Shown: positions 49,182 through 57,836 of the stretch, one piece after another | Numbering within the stretch: the stretch's first letter is position 1 | How the letters are laid out: every line of letters starts with the position of its first letter | Position numbers and translations under genes: made by a program | Assembly (NCBI GenBank): GCA_035474375.1 | Contig: DATINJ010000167.1 | Span: forward strand, 8,354 to 72,353 | Origin: JANNPJ01 sp035474375 | Lineage (GTDB): Bacteria > Actinomycetota > Actinomycetes > Actinomycetales > Kineosporiaceae | Direction: 5' to 3' | Length of the DNA: 64,000 nucleotides | The notes under the pieces: generated by a model | Databases searched by the model: none | The model's input: only the letters and a program-made list of their open reading frames with translations | Told to the model about the DNA's origin: nothing

Positions 49182-50366
49182 GTGGACACCGTCCAGCTCA
49201 TCATCCTGATCGCGGTGATCGCGATAGCCGGTCTGTCGACCGGCGCCGGACTGGTGGTGACCCGGCGTCGCCGCCACCCTGGTCCGACCCCACCCGTGGC
49301 GCCCACGCTGGGTCGACCGGGAACCGGGACCGAGGAGCTCACCGACGCCTCGCCGAGCGAGGGCAGCGTCGCGACCGCGCCGCCGGTCCTGATCCCGGAA
49401 CCGGCGCCCGAACCGCCGGCGCCGACCCTGGAGCGCCCGGAGCAGGTCCAAGGTCGGCTGGTTCGGCTGCGGGCCCGACTGGCCAGGTCCAACAGCGCCC
49501 TCGGCAAGGGCCTGCTGGAGTTGCTCAGCCGGGACCGCCTGGACGAGGGCACCTGGGACGAGATCGAGGAGACGCTGCTGCTGGCCGACCTCGGCCTGGA
49601 CCCGACCACCGAGCTGGTGCAGCGGCTGCGGCTGCGGGTGGCGGTGCTCGGCGTCCGGGACCTGACCGGCGTCCGGGAGCTGCTTCGCGAGGAGCTGACC
49701 GCCCTGGTCGACCCCGAGCCCGGGTTGGATCGCTCGCTGGCTGTCGGGCAACCGGGCCGGCCTGCGGTGATCCTGGTGGTCGGGGTGAACGGCACCGGCA
49801 AGACGACGACCGTCGGCAAGCTGGCCCGGGTGCTGGTGGCCGAGGATCGAGACGTCGTCCTCGGCGCCGCCGACACCTTCCGGGCGGCGGCCGCGGACCA
49901 GCTGCAGACCTGGGGTGACCGGGTCGGGGTGACGACGATCCGGAGCGACCGGGACGGCGCGGACCCGGCGGCGGTGGCCTTCGACGCGGTTCGGGCCGCA
50001 ACCGAGCTGGAAGCCGATGTCGTCCTGATCGACACCGCCGGGCGGTTGCAGAACAAGGTCGGGCTGATGGACGAGCTCGGCAAGGTGAAGCGGGTGATCG
50101 AGAAGCAGAGCCCGGTCGACGAGGTGCTGTTGGTGATCGATGCCACCACCGGGCAGAACGGCATGCAACAGGCCCGGGTCTTCGCCGAAGTGGTGAACAT
50201 CACCGGCATCGTGCTCACCAAGCTGGACGGCACCGCCAAGGGCGGGATCGTGGTGGCGGTGCAGCGTGCCCTCGGCGTCCCGGTCAAGCTGGTCGGCCTC
50301 GGCGAGGGCCCCGACGATCTGGCGCCCTTCGATCCGGCTGGTTTCGTCGACGCGTTGCTCGCCTAG
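49182..50366 (+). CDS. ftsY: Signal recognition particle receptor FtsY
   Basis: A 394-residue SRP GTPase receptor. N-terminal membrane anchor VQLIILIAVIAIAGLSTGAG, then a short Pro/Glu-rich linker instead of the long acidic A domain of E. coli. NG domain: Walker A VVGVNGTGKTTTVGKLARVL (Thr in place of the usual Val), DTFRAAAADQLQTW, VLIDTAGRLQNKVGLMDELG, LVIDATTGQNGMQQA, VLTKLDGTAKGGIVVA. It docks ribosome-SRP complexes at the membrane; its partner ffh is 4.7 kb downstream. GTG start, GAGGAG 11 nt upstream. Confidence 0.96.
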   Translation: MDTVQLIILIAVIAIAGLSTGAGLVVTRRRRHPGPTPPVAPTLGRPGTGTEELTDASPSEGSVATAPPVLIPEPAPEPPAPTLERPEQVQGRLVRLRARLARSNSALGKGLLELLSRDRLDEGTWDEIEETLLLADLGLDPTTELVQRLRLRVAVLGVRDLTGVRELLREELTALVDPEPGLDRSLAVGQPGRPAVILVVGVNGTGKTTTVGKLARVLVAEDRDVVLGAADTFRAAAADQLQTWGDRVGVTTIRSDRDGADPAAVAFDAVRAATELEADVVLIDTAGRLQNKVGLMDELGKVKRVIEKQSPVDEVLLVIDATTGQNGMQQARVFAEVVNITGIVLTKLDGTAKGGIVVAVQRALGVPVKLVGLGEGPDDLAPFDPAGFVDALLA

Positions 50367-50404
50367 GACAGCCCTAGAGCCGGCGCGAGCCGCTCCGGAT
50401 CGGG

Positions 50405-50427
50405 TCGGCCGGGCAAGCACCGGCCGA
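50405..50427 (+). terminator. Hairpin after ftsY
   Basis: TCGGCCGG/CCGGCCGA, 8 bp with a 7-nt loop, 39 nt after the ftsY stop; CTTTTT follows about 25 nt later. Confidence 0.4.
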
Positions 50428-50530
50428 TCGGCCAAACGGGTGACCTTTTTGGCATCTCACATGTGACCGGCGGGGATACCGATGAGTAGGACGACGGTGT
50501 TCACGAGTTGGAAACATGATCTGGTCAAAC

Positions 50531-50568
50531 GTCACCTTGTGGAAACCGATCAGGTGATGCAGCGAAAC
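50531..50568 (+). promoter_or_regulatory. GlnR-type nitrogen box upstream of amtB
   Basis: GTCAC-N6-GAAAC-N6-GGTGA-N6-GAAAC, which matches the actinobacterial GlnR pattern gTnAC-n6-GaAAC repeated, with a weak third element. It is 143 nt upstream of amtB. Another GGAAAC at 50510-50515 extends the pattern. Confidence 0.75.
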
Positions 50569-50710
50569 CGAATCGCAGCACCTTTTCCATCAGCAGGCGT
50601 CGCCTGAACCAGACGCGGCTAGCCGCTCGTCACCGTCTCGGTGGCGGTGGTGACCTCGATGGTCCCGATGGAGCCCCGTTCGCGGGGCGTTCCCGAGTGA
50701 AGGGGTGCGG

Positions 50711-52066
50711 ATGGATACCGGAGACACCGCATGGGTTTTGGCGAGCGCAGCGCTCGTCCTACTCATGACTCCCGGTCTGGCGTTCTTCTACGGCGGCATG
50801 GTCCGCACGAAGAGCGTTCTCAACATGATGATGATGAGCTTCAGCTCGCTGGCCATCATCACGGTCCTGTGGGTTCTCTACGGCTACTCCGAGGCCTTCG
50901 GTGACAGCGTCGGCGGGTCCGGCCTGGTCGGTAACCCCGGCCAGTTCTTCGGCCTGAAGGACCTGATCGGAATCGGCCGCGGCGACGACAACTTCGGTCA
51001 GGCAACGCACCTGGTGTTCACGATCCCGGCGCTGGCGTTCGTCGCCTTCCAGCTGGTGTTCGCGATCATCACCGTCGCACTGATCTCGGGTGCCATCGCC
51101 GATCGCGCCAAGTTCTCCACCTGGTGCATCTTTTCGGCGATCTGGGCGACCGTGGTCTACTTCCCGGTCGCGCACTGGGTATTCGCGTTCAGCGGTGCGA
51201 CTGCCGGCGAGGACAGCGTCGGTGGCTGGATCGCCAACCAGTTGAAGGCGATCGACTTCGCCGGTGGTACCGCCGTCCACATCAACGCCGGTGCGGCGGG
51301 CCTGGCCCTCGCCCTGGTGCTCGGCAAGCGGATCGGCTTCGGCAAGGAGCCGATGCGGCCGCACAACCTCACCCTGGTGATGCTTGGTGCCGGGCTGCTC
51401 TGGTTCGGCTGGTTCGGCTTCAACGCCGGGTCGGCCCTCGGTGCCAACGGCATTGCCGCGGTCGCCTGGGTCAACACGGTCACCGCCACCGCCGCCGCCG
51501 CGCTCGGCTGGCTGCTCACCGAGAAGTTCCGGGACGGTCACGCCACCTCGCTGGGTGCCGCGTCCGGTGTGGTCGCCGGTCTGGTCGCGATCACCCCGGC
51601 CTGTAGCTCGGTCACCCCGGTCGGGGCGATAATCCTGGGCTTCCTGGCCGGCATCATCTGCGCGCTGGCGGTCGGCCTGAAGTACAAGTTCGGCTACGAC
51701 GACTCGCTCGACGTGGTCGGCGTCCACCTGGTCGGTGGACTCTTCGGCACGATCGCGATCGGCTTCCTGGCCAGTGCCGATGCCCCCGCGGGCGTCGATG
51801 GACTGTTGTGGGGAGGCGGCGTCGACCAGTTGTGGCGCCAGTGTGTCGGGGCGTTCGCCGTCCTGGCCTACTCGTTCATCCTCACGTACATCATCGGTTA
51901 CGCGCTGCACAAGACGATCGGCTTCCGGATCACCGAGGAGGAGGAGATCGAAGGCATCGACTACGCCGAGCACGCGGAGACCGCCTACGACCTCATCTCC
52001 GGCGGCGGCTCGGGCACGTTCCGTCCGACGACGTCGGTCAAGACCGACGAGGGGGTCCCGGCATGA
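50711..52066 (+). CDS. amtB: Ammonium transporter
   Basis: A 451-residue Amt channel with about 11 membrane helices. Family landmarks: TPGLAFFYGGMVRTKSVLNM, FAIITVALISGAIADRAKFS, GGTAVHINAGAAGLALALVL (first pore His), LLWFGWFGFNAGSALGAN, and DSLDVVGVHLVGGLFGTIA (second pore His). The ATG at 50711 has AAGGGG 5 nt upstream; the GTG at 50705 is part of that site. Stop and glnK start overlap as ATGA. The gene is preceded by a GlnR box and should be induced by nitrogen limitation and gated by GlnK. Confidence 0.97.
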   Translation: MDTGDTAWVLASAALVLLMTPGLAFFYGGMVRTKSVLNMMMMSFSSLAIITVLWVLYGYSEAFGDSVGGSGLVGNPGQFFGLKDLIGIGRGDDNFGQATHLVFTIPALAFVAFQLVFAIITVALISGAIADRAKFSTWCIFSAIWATVVYFPVAHWVFAFSGATAGEDSVGGWIANQLKAIDFAGGTAVHINAGAAGLALALVLGKRIGFGKEPMRPHNLTLVMLGAGLLWFGWFGFNAGSALGANGIAAVAWVNTVTATAAAALGWLLTEKFRDGHATSLGAASGVVAGLVAITPACSSVTPVGAIILGFLAGIICALAVGLKYKFGYDDSLDVVGVHLVGGLFGTIAIGFLASADAPAGVDGLLWGGGVDQLWRQCVGAFAVLAYSFILTYIIGYALHKTIGFRITEEEEIEGIDYAEHAETAYDLISGGGSGTFRPTTSVKTDEGVPA

Positions 52067-52401
52067 AGCTCATCACGGCGGTGATCAAGCCGCACAAGCT
52101 GGATGAGGTGAAGGCCGCGCTCGAGGCCTTCGGCGTCCAGGGCATGACGGTCAGCGAGGCCAGCGGTTACGGCCGGCAGCGCGGGCACACCGAGGTCTAC
52201 CGCGGTGCCGAGTACACCGTCGACCTGGTGCCGAAGGTCCGGCTCGAGGTGCTGGTCGACGACCCGGACGTCGTCGACGTCGTCGACGTCATCGTCAAGA
52301 GCTCGCAGACCGGCCGGATCGGCGACGGAAAGGTCTGGACGACGCCCGTTGAGGACGTCATCCGGGTTCGGACCGGAGAGCACGGCGCCGACGCTCTGTG
52401 A
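52063..52401 (+). CDS. glnK: Nitrogen regulatory protein PII (GlnK)
   Basis: A 112-residue trimeric PII signal protein. MKLITAVIKPHKLDEVKAAL, the T-loop GRQRGHTEVYRGAEYTVDLV with Tyr51 as the modification site, the B-loop KTGxIGDGK equivalent SSQTGRIGDGKVW, and VRTGEHGADAL at the end. In actinobacteria Tyr51 is adenylylated by the neighbouring glnD product. Overlaps amtB by 4 nt. Confidence 0.97.
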   Translation: MKLITAVIKPHKLDEVKAALEAFGVQGMTVSEASGYGRQRGHTEVYRGAEYTVDLVPKVRLEVLVDDPDVVDVVDVIVKSSQTGRIGDGKVWTTPVEDVIRVRTGEHGADAL

Positions 52402-52403
52402 TC

Positions 52404-52452
52404 TGAGCAGTGTTCCCCGGCGGCCCCTTCGGGGGTCGCCGGGGATTGCTCA
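52404..52452 (+). terminator. Very stable glnK-glnD intergenic hairpin
   Basis: TGAGCA/TGCTCA, CCCCGGCG/CGCCGGGG and CCCC/GGGG nested stems around a TTCG tetraloop, three nt after the glnK stop. No T-run; may be a processing or partial termination site that lowers glnD expression. Confidence 0.6.
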
Positions 52453-52497
52453 CGGAGTGGGCGGGGGACATCTACTGGCGGGTGCGAAGGGCGGAAC

Positions 52498-54972
52498 GTG
52501 ACGGCTGACGGGAAGAACGACGTCCCCGAAGATTCCGAGGAGACCGCCGAAGACCTCGCTCGGGCAGCGATGATCGCAGCTCGGGATCTGCGCAAGGATC
52601 GGCTCGCGCTGGCTCTGCGCTCGGTTACTTCAGGCCCCGACCGGCGCCGAGCTCTCGGGGCTCTGGTCGAATCGGCACTGGTCCGAGCCTGGGCGGCGGC
52701 GGTCGTGCCGTTGGCCGAGAATCCGCGCAAACGCCGGAACGGCCTGGAAGGCGTCGCACTGGCCGCGGTCGGCAGCGTGGCCCGCGGTGACGCCGGGCCG
52801 GCCAGCGATCTTGACTTGGTGCTGTTGCACGACGGTCGGCACTTGTCTCCGGACGAGGTCGGCGCGCTCGCTCAACGACTTTGGTACCCGCTCTGGGATG
52901 CGGGTCTGCGGCTCGACCACTCGGTCCGGACGCCGACTCAGAGCCGGGAAGTCGCGGCCAACGATCTCTCGGCCGCGATCGGCCTGCTCGACCTGCGGGT
53001 GATCGCCGGTGATGCGTCACTGGTGGTGCGCACCCGGACCTCACTGCTCAGCGACTGGCGCAACGGCATCCGCCGCCGGCTGCCGCAGGTTCTGGAGTCG
53101 CTGACCGAGCGGGCCGAGCGTTTCGGCGAGGCCGCGCATCTGCTGGAACCCGACCTCAAAGAGGCTCGCGGCGGGCTGCGCGACGTCACCGTGCTGCGGG
53201 CACTGGCCGCGAGCTGGGTCACCGACCGCCCGCACGGCGCGGTCGACGAGTCGCACATTCAACTTCTCGACATCCGAGATGCCCTGCAGGCGGTGACCGG
53301 GCGCGGAATGGATCGGCTGTTGCTGGCCGAACAGGACGCGGTCGCGGTGCTCTGCGGTTTGACCGACGCCGACGAACTCCTTGCCCAGGTCAGCGATTCG
53401 GCCCGGTCGATCGCCTACGCGGTGGACGTGACCGTGCGCCGGGCCCGGCAGTCGTTGCCGGTCCGGCGGCTGCGGCCGGGCCCGAGACGGCCCCGGTTGC
53501 GCCCGCTCGGGCACGGACTGGTCGAGCACGACGGTGAAGTGGTGCTCGGGGTCGGCGTCCGGGCCACCGAGGATCCGGTACTGCCGCTGCGGGCGGCGGC
53601 TACCGCGGTCCGGGCCGGGATGCCGCTGTCCCCGGTGACGGTGGAGCACCTGGCCGATGACTGCCCCCCGCTGCCCGACCCGTGGCCGGCTCCGGCCCGG
53701 GATGCCTTCGTCGCGATGCTGGCCGGGGGTCCGGCGCTGGCCGGGGTCTGGGAGTCGCTGGATCGGGCCGGGCTCGTGGTCGGCTGGATCCCGGAGTGGT
53801 TGGGCGTCCGGAACCGGCCGCAGCGCAATGCGGTTCATCGACACACCGTCGACCGGCACCTGATCGAGACGGTGATCAGCATCCAGTCCGCGCTGCGCGA
53901 CACCGCCCGGCCGGACCTGCTCGTGCTGACCGCCCTGCTGCATGACCTGGGCAAGATCGCCGGTGCGATGGACCATTCCGTGGTGGGTGCCCCGCTCGCC
54001 GGAAAGGTGGCTCGGCGGATCGGGTTCGCCCCGGAGGACTGCGAGGTGATCGAGCGGTTGGTGCGCGAGCACCTGACCCTGATCGAGCTGGCCACCCGGC
54101 GTGACCCGGACGACCCGCGCACCGTGGACGACCTGGTCACCGCGGTCGGCGGCAAGCTGGAGACGCTGGAGATGCTGCGGGCGCTCACCGAGGCGGATGC
54201 GGTCGCGGTCGGATCGGTGGCCTGGACGTCGTGGCGGGCCCGGTTGGTGGACGACCTGACCGCGCGGGCCCGGACGGCGCTGCGCGGCGAGGAACCGCCC
54301 GGCCCGGCGCCGATCGCTCCGGCCGAGAGCGAGCTGGTCCGGTCGGTGACCGCGAACCAGCGGCCCCGAGTCGCGGTGGCCGCGATGGACGAGCTGCACG
54401 TGATCACCGTCGTCGCCCCGGACCGGCCCGGCCTGCTCGCGGACATCGCCGGGGTGCTGGCCAGCTTCCGGCTGACGGTGAAGTCGGCCTTGGTCCGAAC
54501 GGTTGCCTCGGAGGAGCCCGACAGCCCGGACATCGCCGTCGACACCTGGTGGGTGGACAGCGGCAGCGGTGACCCGCCGGATCCGGCGACGCTGGAACTG
54601 CACCTGCGCCGGCTCGGCGAGGGCGACCTCAGCGTGCTCGAGCCGTTGGCCCGCCGGGATGCCGGTTTCCGCTCCCGGGCAGGGGTTTCGGCCCGGCCCC
54701 GAGTGGTTCTGCTGCCCGGGGCCTCGGCCGAGGCCACCGTGCTGGAGGTGCGGGCGGCTGACCGGCCGGGCCTGATGCATGCGATCGGCTCGGCGCTGGC
54801 CGGGGTGGGGGTGGATCTGCGCTCGGCGCACGTGGCCACCCATGCCGGTCAGGCGGTCGACGTCCTCTATGTCTGCGAGCGCGGTGGCGGGCGGTTGTCA
54901 CCGCCTCGGGTGGCCGAGACGGTTTCGGTCCTGGTCGACGCCGGCTCCCTGCCCGCCACCCAGCCCGCCTGA
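52498..54972 (+). CDS. glnD: [Protein-PII] nucleotidyltransferase/removing enzyme GlnD
   Basis: An 824-residue sensor that modifies and demodifies GlnK in response to glutamine. Nucleotidyltransferase site GSVARGDAGPASDLDLVLLH (residues about 97-116); GlnD helical region EARGGLRDVTVLRAL; HD-domain site TALLHDLGKIAGAMDHSVVG near residue 480; two C-terminal ACT domains starting at HVITVVAPDRPGLLADIAGV and LEVRAADRPGLMHAIGSALA. All catalytic landmarks look intact. GTG start with weak GGGCGG upstream. Confidence 0.95.
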   Translation: MTADGKNDVPEDSEETAEDLARAAMIAARDLRKDRLALALRSVTSGPDRRRALGALVESALVRAWAAAVVPLAENPRKRRNGLEGVALAAVGSVARGDAGPASDLDLVLLHDGRHLSPDEVGALAQRLWYPLWDAGLRLDHSVRTPTQSREVAANDLSAAIGLLDLRVIAGDASLVVRTRTSLLSDWRNGIRRRLPQVLESLTERAERFGEAAHLLEPDLKEARGGLRDVTVLRALAASWVTDRPHGAVDESHIQLLDIRDALQAVTGRGMDRLLLAEQDAVAVLCGLTDADELLAQVSDSARSIAYAVDVTVRRARQSLPVRRLRPGPRRPRLRPLGHGLVEHDGEVVLGVGVRATEDPVLPLRAAATAVRAGMPLSPVTVEHLADDCPPLPDPWPAPARDAFVAMLAGGPALAGVWESLDRAGLVVGWIPEWLGVRNRPQRNAVHRHTVDRHLIETVISIQSALRDTARPDLLVLTALLHDLGKIAGAMDHSVVGAPLAGKVARRIGFAPEDCEVIERLVREHLTLIELATRRDPDDPRTVDDLVTAVGGKLETLEMLRALTEADAVAVGSVAWTSWRARLVDDLTARARTALRGEEPPGPAPIAPAESELVRSVTANQRPRVAVAAMDELHVITVVAPDRPGLLADIAGVLASFRLTVKSALVRTVASEEPDSPDIAVDTWWVDSGSGDPPDPATLELHLRRLGEGDLSVLEPLARRDAGFRSRAGVSARPRVVLLPGASAEATVLEVRAADRPGLMHAIGSALAGVGVDLRSAHVATHAGQAVDVLYVCERGGGRLSPPRVAETVSVLVDAGSLPATQPA

Positions 54973-54984
54973 CCCAAATCTCCG

Positions 54985-55037
54985 GTGATCATGCACGGTT
55001 GCCCGTGCTGGGTGGGGGGGTAAGCGTGCATGATCGC
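54985..55037. repeat. GTGATCATGCACG-family palindromic repeat
   Basis: Arms 54985-55004 and 55018-55037 pair over 20 bp with three mismatches around a 13-nt G-rich loop, starting 13 nt after the glnD stop. Same family as 31647-31715. Confidence 0.8.
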
Positions 55038-55080
55038 GGGGAATGGGTTCGGTGACCCACAGCAGCACCCGCGACTGCAT

Positions 55081-55086
55081 TAGGCT
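55081..55086 (+). promoter_or_regulatory. Putative -10 of leaderless ffh
   Basis: TAGGCT followed by 6 nt and the GTG start; no ribosome binding site. Confidence 0.55.
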
Positions 55087-55092
55087 GGAACT

Positions 55093-56688
55093 GTGTTCGC
55101 CACGCTGTCAGACCGCCTCACTGCCACCTTCAAGTCACTGCGCGGGAAGGGCCGGCTCTCCGAAGCGGACGTCGATGCGACGATCCGCGAGATCCGGCGT
55201 GCCCTGCTCGATGCCGACGTGGCGGTCCCCGTCGTTCGTCAATTCACCGCTGCCATCCGCGAGCGGGCGCTCGGCGCGGAGGTGTCCGGGGCGCTGAACC
55301 CTGGCCAGCAAGTCGTCAAGATCGTCAATGAGGAGCTCATCGGCATCCTCGGTGGCGAAACCCGGCGACTGCGGTTCGCGAAGAATCCGCCGACCGTGAT
55401 CATGCTCGCCGGTCTGCAGGGTGCGGGTAAGACCACCTTGGCCGGCAAGCTCGGTCGCTGGCTGCGCGAGCAGGGGCACACCCCGTTGCTGGTGGCCTCC
55501 GACTTGCAGCGGCCGAATGCCGTCACCCAGTTGCAGGTGGTCGGCGAGCGAGCCGGGGTCACCGTGTTCGCCCCGCATCCGGGGGTCTCCGACGGTTCCG
55601 GTACGTCTGGCGTGAGCGCCGGTGATCCGGTGCAGGTGGCCCGCGACGGGGTCGCCTTCGCCCGGGACAAGCACCACGACGTCGTCATCATCGATACCGC
55701 CGGTCGGCTCGGGGTGGACGGCGAGCTGATGAAGCAGGCCGCCGACATCCGCGATGCCACCAACCCGGACGAGACGCTGTTCGTCGTCGACGCGATGATC
55801 GGCCAGGACGCCGTCACCACCGCGATGGCCTTCATGGAGGGCGTCGGGTTCACCGGCGTCGTGCTCTCCAAACTGGATGGCGACGCCCGCGGTGGTGCCG
55901 CGCTGTCGGTCGTCGGGGTCACCGGCGTCCCGGTGATGTTCGCCTCGACCGGGGAGAAGCTGGAGGAGTTCGAACTCTTCCACCCCGACCGGATGGCGTC
56001 CCGGATCCTCGACATGGGCGACGTCATGACCCTGATCGAGCAGGCCGAACGGGCCTTCGACGCCGATCAGGCGCAGGCGATGGCGGCGAAACTAGCTGCT
56101 GACGAAGACTTTACGCTGGAAGACTTCCTCGCCCAGATGGCTGCCCTGAAGAACATGGGTTCGCTGAAGAAGATGCTCGGCATGCTCCCGGGGATGGGGG
56201 AGATCCGGGAGCAGCTGGAGAATTTCGACGACCGCGAGATGGACCGGATCGAAGCGATCATCAAGTCGATGACGCCGCAGGAGCGCAGGCAGCCGCGGAT
56301 CTTGAACGGCTCGCGCCGGCTCCGGGTGGCGCGGGGATCCGGCGTCCAGGTCAGCGACGTCAATCAGTTGATCGATCGGTTCGGTGAGGCGCAGAAGATG
56401 ATGCGCCAGATGCGCCGTGGTGGCGGCATGCCGGGAATGGGCGGCATGCCCGGGATGCCGGGGATGGGCGGCGGGAAGAAGGGCCGCGGCAAGACGGCTC
56501 CGCCGCGAAAGGGCAAGGCGAAGTCGGGCAACCCGGCCAAGCGGGCGCAGCAGGAGCGGGAAGGCAGCCAGCGTGGGACGACGTCCGCGCCCGGCGGCGC
56601 TTTCGGTCTCGGCGCTCAGGGGCAGCCGCCGACCGATCCGGCCGCGCTGAACCTTCCCCCGGGCTTCGAGAAGTTCCTCGGCAAGTGA
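55093..56688 (+). CDS. ffh: Signal recognition particle protein Ffh
   Basis: A 531-residue SRP54 GTPase. Walker A MLAGLQGAGKTTLAGKLGRW, VASDLQRPNAVTQLQVVGER, IDTAGRLGVDGELMKQAADI, VLSKLDGDARGGAALSVVGV. The M domain (about 310-440) binds 4.5S RNA and signal sequences: QMAALKNMGSLKKMLGMLPG and RILNGSRRLRVARGSGVQVS. The C-terminal tail is Met/Gly-rich (GGGMPGMGGMPGMPGMGGGK) then basic. TAGGCT 6 nt before the GTG suggests a leaderless transcript. It overlaps the amidohydrolase gene by 4 nt. Confidence 0.97.
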   Translation: MFATLSDRLTATFKSLRGKGRLSEADVDATIREIRRALLDADVAVPVVRQFTAAIRERALGAEVSGALNPGQQVVKIVNEELIGILGGETRRLRFAKNPPTVIMLAGLQGAGKTTLAGKLGRWLREQGHTPLLVASDLQRPNAVTQLQVVGERAGVTVFAPHPGVSDGSGTSGVSAGDPVQVARDGVAFARDKHHDVVIIDTAGRLGVDGELMKQAADIRDATNPDETLFVVDAMIGQDAVTTAMAFMEGVGFTGVVLSKLDGDARGGAALSVVGVTGVPVMFASTGEKLEEFELFHPDRMASRILDMGDVMTLIEQAERAFDADQAQAMAAKLAADEDFTLEDFLAQMAALKNMGSLKKMLGMLPGMGEIREQLENFDDREMDRIEAIIKSMTPQERRQPRILNGSRRLRVARGSGVQVSDVNQLIDRFGEAQKMMRQMRRGGGMPGMGGMPGMPGMGGGKKGRGKTAPPRKGKAKSGNPAKRAQQEREGSQRGTTSAPGGAFGLGAQGQPPTDPAALNLPPGFEKFLGK

Positions 56689-57836
56689 CTCGGTTCTCCG
56701 GGGGGCTGGTGCTCGAACTCCGGGGTCGGGTGCTGGTAGGGCCGAATGACGTGCGTGAGCGGGCCTGGGTGATCGGTGGTCAGCTGACCTTCGAACGGCC
56801 GACCGCGGCCGGAACGCAGGTCTCGGTGATCGAGGGCTGGACCTTGCCCGGGTTGGTGGACGCGCACTGCCATGTCGGACTCGATACTCACGGTTCGGTC
56901 GATCAGGCCACCGCGGAACGGCAGGCGGTGACAGACCGGGACGCCGGGGCGCTCCTGCTGCGGGATGCCGGTTCGCCGAGCGACACCCGGTGGATGGACG
57001 ATCGGCCGGACCTGCCGCAGATCATCCGGGCCGGTCGACACATCGCTCGCACCAAGCGCTACCTGCGCAACTACGCGGACGAGATCGAGCCGGACGAACT
57101 CCCGGCGGTGATGGCCCTGCAGGCCCGGCGCGGTGATGGCTGGGTGAAGCTGGTCGGGGACTGGATCGACCGTTCGATCGGTGACCTGGCCCCGTGTTGG
57201 CCGGCCGACACGCTGGTCGCCGGAATCGCCGCCGCGCACCGCGAGGGTGCCCGGGTGACGGCGCACTGCTTCGGCGAGGACTGTCTGCCGGATCTGATCG
57301 CCGCTGGCATCGACTGCATCGAGCACGCCACCGGGCTGAGCGAGGCGACCCGGGCCGAGGCGGTTCGGCGCCGGGTCGCGATCGTGCCGACCCTGGTGAA
57401 CATCGACACCTTCCCCGCGCTCGCGACTCAGGCCGAAACGAAGTTCCCGATCTACGCGGCGCACATGCGGGACCTGCATACTCGTCGACACCGGAACGTC
57501 CGGGACGCGTACGAGGCGGGGGTACCGGTGTTCTGTGGCACCGACGCGGGGGGATCCCTGCCGCATGGACTGGTCGCGAGCGAAGTCCTTCAACTGCGGA
57601 CGGCGGGCCTGTCCGACCTGGCAGCGCTGGACGCTGCCTGCTGGTCCGCGCGCGACTGGCTCGGCCGGCCGGGGCTGACCGAGGGCGCACCGGCGGATCT
57701 GGTCGTCTACCCGGCCGACCCGCGAGCCGACGTTGCGGTGCTCGCGGCGCCGTCCGCGATCGTGCTCCGCGGCCAGCCAGTTCCCGACCGGCCAGTTCCC
57801 GACCGGCCAGACGGATTGCTGGACGGGCAGCCGTGA
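56685..57836 (+). CDS. Amidohydrolase-family metalloenzyme
   Basis: A 383-residue TIM-barrel amidohydrolase. First metal motif LPGLVDAHCHVGLDTHG (HxH); WVKLVGDWIDR carries a Lys where some members have the carboxylated Lys; VTAHCFGEDCLPDLI and CIEHATGL supply further His; FCGTDAGGSLPHGLV gives the last Asp. Resembles a conserved mycobacterial protein located after ffh; substrate unknown. A 15-bp duplication near the end encodes PVPDRPVPDRP. Overlaps ffh and the next gene by 4 nt each, so all three are translation-coupled. Confidence 0.85.
   Translation: MTRFSGGLVLELRGRVLVGPNDVRERAWVIGGQLTFERPTAAGTQVSVIEGWTLPGLVDAHCHVGLDTHGSVDQATAERQAVTDRDAGALLLRDAGSPSDTRWMDDRPDLPQIIRAGRHIARTKRYLRNYADEIEPDELPAVMALQARRGDGWVKLVGDWIDRSIGDLAPCWPADTLVAGIAAAHREGARVTAHCFGEDCLPDLIAAGIDCIEHATGLSEATRAEAVRRRVAIVPTLVNIDTFPALATQAETKFPIYAAHMRDLHTRRHRNVRDAYEAGVPVFCGTDAGGSLPHGLVASEVLQLRTAGLSDLAALDAACWSARDWLGRPGLTEGAPADLVVYPADPRADVAVLAAPSAIVLRGQPVPDRPVPDRPDGLLDGQP
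57777..57806 (+). repeat. 15-bp in-frame tandem duplication
   Basis: CCAGTTCCCGACCGG occurs twice (57777-57791, 57792-57806), coding PVPDR PVPDR at the end of the amidohydrolase. Confidence 0.9.
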
